From Candidatus Bathyarchaeota archaeon (lineage in GTDB: Archaea; Thermoproteota; Bathyarchaeia; RBG-16-48-13; GCA-020355125): 5,573 nt of DNA. A program made the position numbers and the translations under genes. The stretch lies in the NCBI GenBank assembly GCA_030607815.1, contig JAUWJG010000056.1, positions 1 through 5,573 of the forward strand, given 5' to 3'. The number at the start of each line of letters is the position of its first letter. Within the stretch, counting starts at the first letter, position 1. The notes under the pieces were generated by a model. The model did not search any database. It worked only from the letters and a program-made list of their open reading frames with translations, and was not told where the DNA came from. This document shows positions 3,826 to 5,573 of this stretch, piece after piece.

Positions 3826-5573
3826 TTGTATGGATACACTGGAAAAATTTTAAATGTGGATTTAACCTCAGGTAAATCGAAAATAAGTACGTTCGACGAA
3901 GCTTTTGCTAAGAAGTACATTGGTGGAACTGGTTTTGGGATAAAGACTCTGCTTGAGAATCAAAAACCTGGAATAGACGCCTTTGATCCTGATAACCCTT
4001 TAATCTTCACTTTAGGAGCCTTTAATAGCACCATGGTTCCTTGTACAACATCAAAATTTGGTGTTTTCGCTAAATCTCCGGCAAGTCAACTCTTAGGCGA
4101 ATCCTATTCTACTGGTAGATGGGGTGCTGAGTTGAGACAAGCAGGATACGATATTGTCATTATTAAAGGTAAAGCTTCTAAACCTACATACTTATGGATT
4201 GATGATGAATCAGTTCAGTTCATGAATGCTTCACATCTCTGGGGTAAAACTACTTGGGATACAGAAGATATCATTAGAGAAGATCTGGGCGATCAACTGA
4301 TTAGAGTTATAGCTATAGGGCCTGGTGGTGAGAATCTTTCTAAGGTTGCTTGTTTAATAAACGATCGCTTTCGAGCAGCTGGAAGAACGGGTTTAGGTGC
4401 GGTTGCGGGTTCAAAAAACTTGAAAGCTGTCGCTGTTAGAGGAACTAAGGATGTTTCTGTTGCAAAACCAGAAGAGCTTCAGGACGTCTGCTTAGATTTA
4501 TACGAACGTGCAAAAGGACCGGCTACTAGTAAGTATAGAGGCTTGGGAACTGTAGCAAATGTTCTTACAATGAATGCACAAGGTGCATTACCGACGAGAA
4601 ACTATCAAAGTGCAACTTTTGAGGGCGCTGAAACAATAAGTGGTGAATACTTAAATGAACATTTTGTGACTAAGATAGAGGGATGTACTGGTTGTCCTTG
4701 TCGTTGTGAACATATTGCTGAAGTACGTGAAGGCCCATTTAAGGGAGCTATTGCTCGTGTAGAATACGAACCTACAATGGCTTTCGGATCATATTGTGGT
4801 GTTGATAGGTTAGAGCCTGTGATAAAAGCAATTGAATTATGTAATCTTTATGGAGTAGATGCAATAGGAACTGGAATAATAATCGGTTTTGGAATGGAAT
4901 GCTACGAAAAAGGATTGATCACAAAGAAGGATACGGGTGGACTAGAACTTGAGTTTGGAAATGGAGAAGCCATGGTTGAGATGGTTAAAAAAATATCCCT
5001 AAGGGAAGATATTGGAGCCATCTTAGCTGATGGTGTAAAGTCTGCTTCTGAAAAGATTGGGAAAGGTTCTGATCACTTTGCGATGCATATTAAAGGCGTT
5101 GAGGTAACAGGCTACGAAATCAGGGGACTTAAAACATGTGCACTGGGCTATGCTGTCTCTAGAAGAGGAGCTGACCATCAAAGACATGGTAGCTATGGGT
5201 GGGATCTTAGTGGAAAAGTTGATCGGTTTACAGTTGATAAAAATCGCGGAAAGCTCGTTATGGGCGATGAAGATACCTATTGTATCTTTGATTCGCTTAT
5301 TCTATGTAAGTTTACGCGCAAGATTTGGGACTTTGACTTGAAAGCAAAAGTTTACTCTTTAGTCACAGGAATACAAATGACGGGAGATGAGCTGCACAAG
5401 ATCGGTGAGAGAATTAGCAACTTAGCTAGACTATATAATATTAGAGAAGGTTTAACTAGAAAGGATGATAACCTCCCTCCAAGAATAATGAAAGATCCAA
5501 TTCCAAGTGGTATTTCTAAGGGAAGTTTTGTGAGCCAAGAAGATTTGGACATTCTTTTGGACGGTTACTATGA
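3826..5573 (+). CDS. aor: Tungsten-pterin aldehyde:ferredoxin oxidoreductase family protein, cut by the right edge
   Basis: AOR family enzymes oxidise aldehydes to acids at a tungsten-bispterin centre and pass electrons through one [4Fe-4S] cluster to ferredoxin, in the cytoplasm. The frame is open from TTG (3826-3828) to the edge, 582 codons. The family opening YGYTGKILNVDLTSG (2-16) is intact and confirms the start. The N-terminal pterin-binding domain spans about 1-205 and includes IGGTGFG (32-38) and RAAGRTGLGAVAGSKNLKAV (183-202). Cluster ligands are C287-x2-C290-x3-C294 plus C494 in DSLILC (489-494), close to the numbering of Pyrococcus furiosus AOR (288/291/295/494). E313 (VEYEP) and H451 (GADH) are probable counterparts of active-site Glu313 and His448. 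Position 492 is Ile where the DxxGLC motif has Gly. The visible end, DGYY, is where relatives continue for a few tens of residues, so the domains are nearly complete. Substrate cannot be read from the sequence, and the symbol is family-level only. The gene is divergent from the polyferredoxin-hdrA operon. Confidence 0.93.
   Translation, partial: MYGYTGKILNVDLTSGKSKISTFDEAFAKKYIGGTGFGIKTLLENQKPGIDAFDPDNPLIFTLGAFNSTMVPCTTSKFGVFAKSPASQLLGESYSTGRWGAELRQAGYDIVIIKGKASKPTYLWIDDESVQFMNASHLWGKTTWDTEDIIREDLGDQLIRVIAIGPGGENLSKVACLINDRFRAAGRTGLGAVAGSKNLKAVAVRGTKDVSVAKPEELQDVCLDLYERAKGPATSKYRGLGTVANVLTMNAQGALPTRNYQSATFEGAETISGEYLNEHFVTKIEGCTGCPCRCEHIAEVREGPFKGAIARVEYEPTMAFGSYCGVDRLEPVIKAIELCNLYGVDAIGTGIIIGFGMECYEKGLITKKDTGGLELEFGNGEAMVEMVKKISLREDIGAILADGVKSASEKIGKGSDHFAMHIKGVEVTGYEIRGLKTCALGYAVSRRGADHQRHGSYGWDLSGKVDRFTVDKNRGKLVMGDEDTYCIFDSLILCKFTRKIWDFDLKAKVYSLVTGIQMTGDELHKIGERISNLARLYNIREGLTRKDDNLPPRIMKDPIPSGISKGSFVSQEDLDILLDGYY

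Noticed and set aside
5138..5552. A 67-codon plus-strand frame and a 66-codon minus-strand frame inside the AOR gene
   Set aside because: The AOR frame is continuous through both and carries conserved ligands and motifs, so these are shadows.
3826..5573. AOR gene being BamB, the benzoyl-CoA reductase active-site subunit, given the HdrA and MvhD context
   Set aside because: The cluster motif C287/C290/C294 and C494, the key-residue numbering and the overall length fit canonical AOR better; no BamC- or BamD-like gene is visible.
1..5573. CRISPR arrays, insertion sequences, tRNA or rRNA genes
   Set aside because: No regularly spaced repeats, terminal inverted repeats with transposase, or cloverleaf-like sequences were seen on either strand.

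Overview
The window looks like a piece of an anaerobic archaeal chromosome. The evidence is a divergent pair of redox transcription units of a kind typical of methanogens, their relatives and other strict anaerobes: an HdrA-type flavoprotein with a fused MvhD domain, a polyferredoxin, and a tungsten-pterin aldehyde:ferredoxin oxidoreductase (AOR) family enzyme. Archaeal-style BRE/TATA sequences, clear Shine-Dalgarno sites and a UUG start on the AOR gene agree with this. The DNA is AT-rich and the intergenic region more so. I cannot name the lineage; Bathyarchaeia-like, Archaeoglobus/ANME-like or other anaerobic archaea all fit, and a bacterium is not strictly excluded because HdrA-MvhD and AOR genes also occur there.

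Layout. Positions 1-51 (minus strand) hold the first codons of an unidentified gene that runs off the left edge. Positions 58-2508 (minus) encode an 816-residue HdrA with an inserted ferredoxin domain, a C-terminal ferredoxin domain and an MvhD domain in one chain. Positions 2512-3435 (minus) encode a 307-residue polyferredoxin with six cluster motifs, one carrying His in place of Cys. These three minus-strand genes are packed with gaps of 3 and 6 bases and look like one operon transcribed leftward from a TATA box near 3510. Positions 3436-3825 are a non-coding, AT-rich divergent promoter region with a 24-bp dyad and a related direct repeat just upstream of the AOR gene. Positions 3826-5573 (plus) encode 582 residues of an AOR family protein, cut by the right edge probably a few tens of residues before its natural end.

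How the genes may work together (inference). AOR enzymes oxidise aldehydes, or in relatives act on other carbonyl or aromatic substrates, and pass low-potential electrons to ferredoxin-type proteins. The polyferredoxin could relay such electrons to HdrA, whose FAD can split or merge electron pairs. The fused MvhD domain is the usual electron entry from a hydrogenase, formate dehydrogenase or F420-dependent partner. No HdrB, HdrC or hydrogenase gene is visible, so the physiological partner and the direction of electron flow stay open. The individual families are known; the less ordinary points are the His-substituted cluster motif, the Ile in the AOR's fourth-cysteine motif, and the operator-like repeats between the two units.
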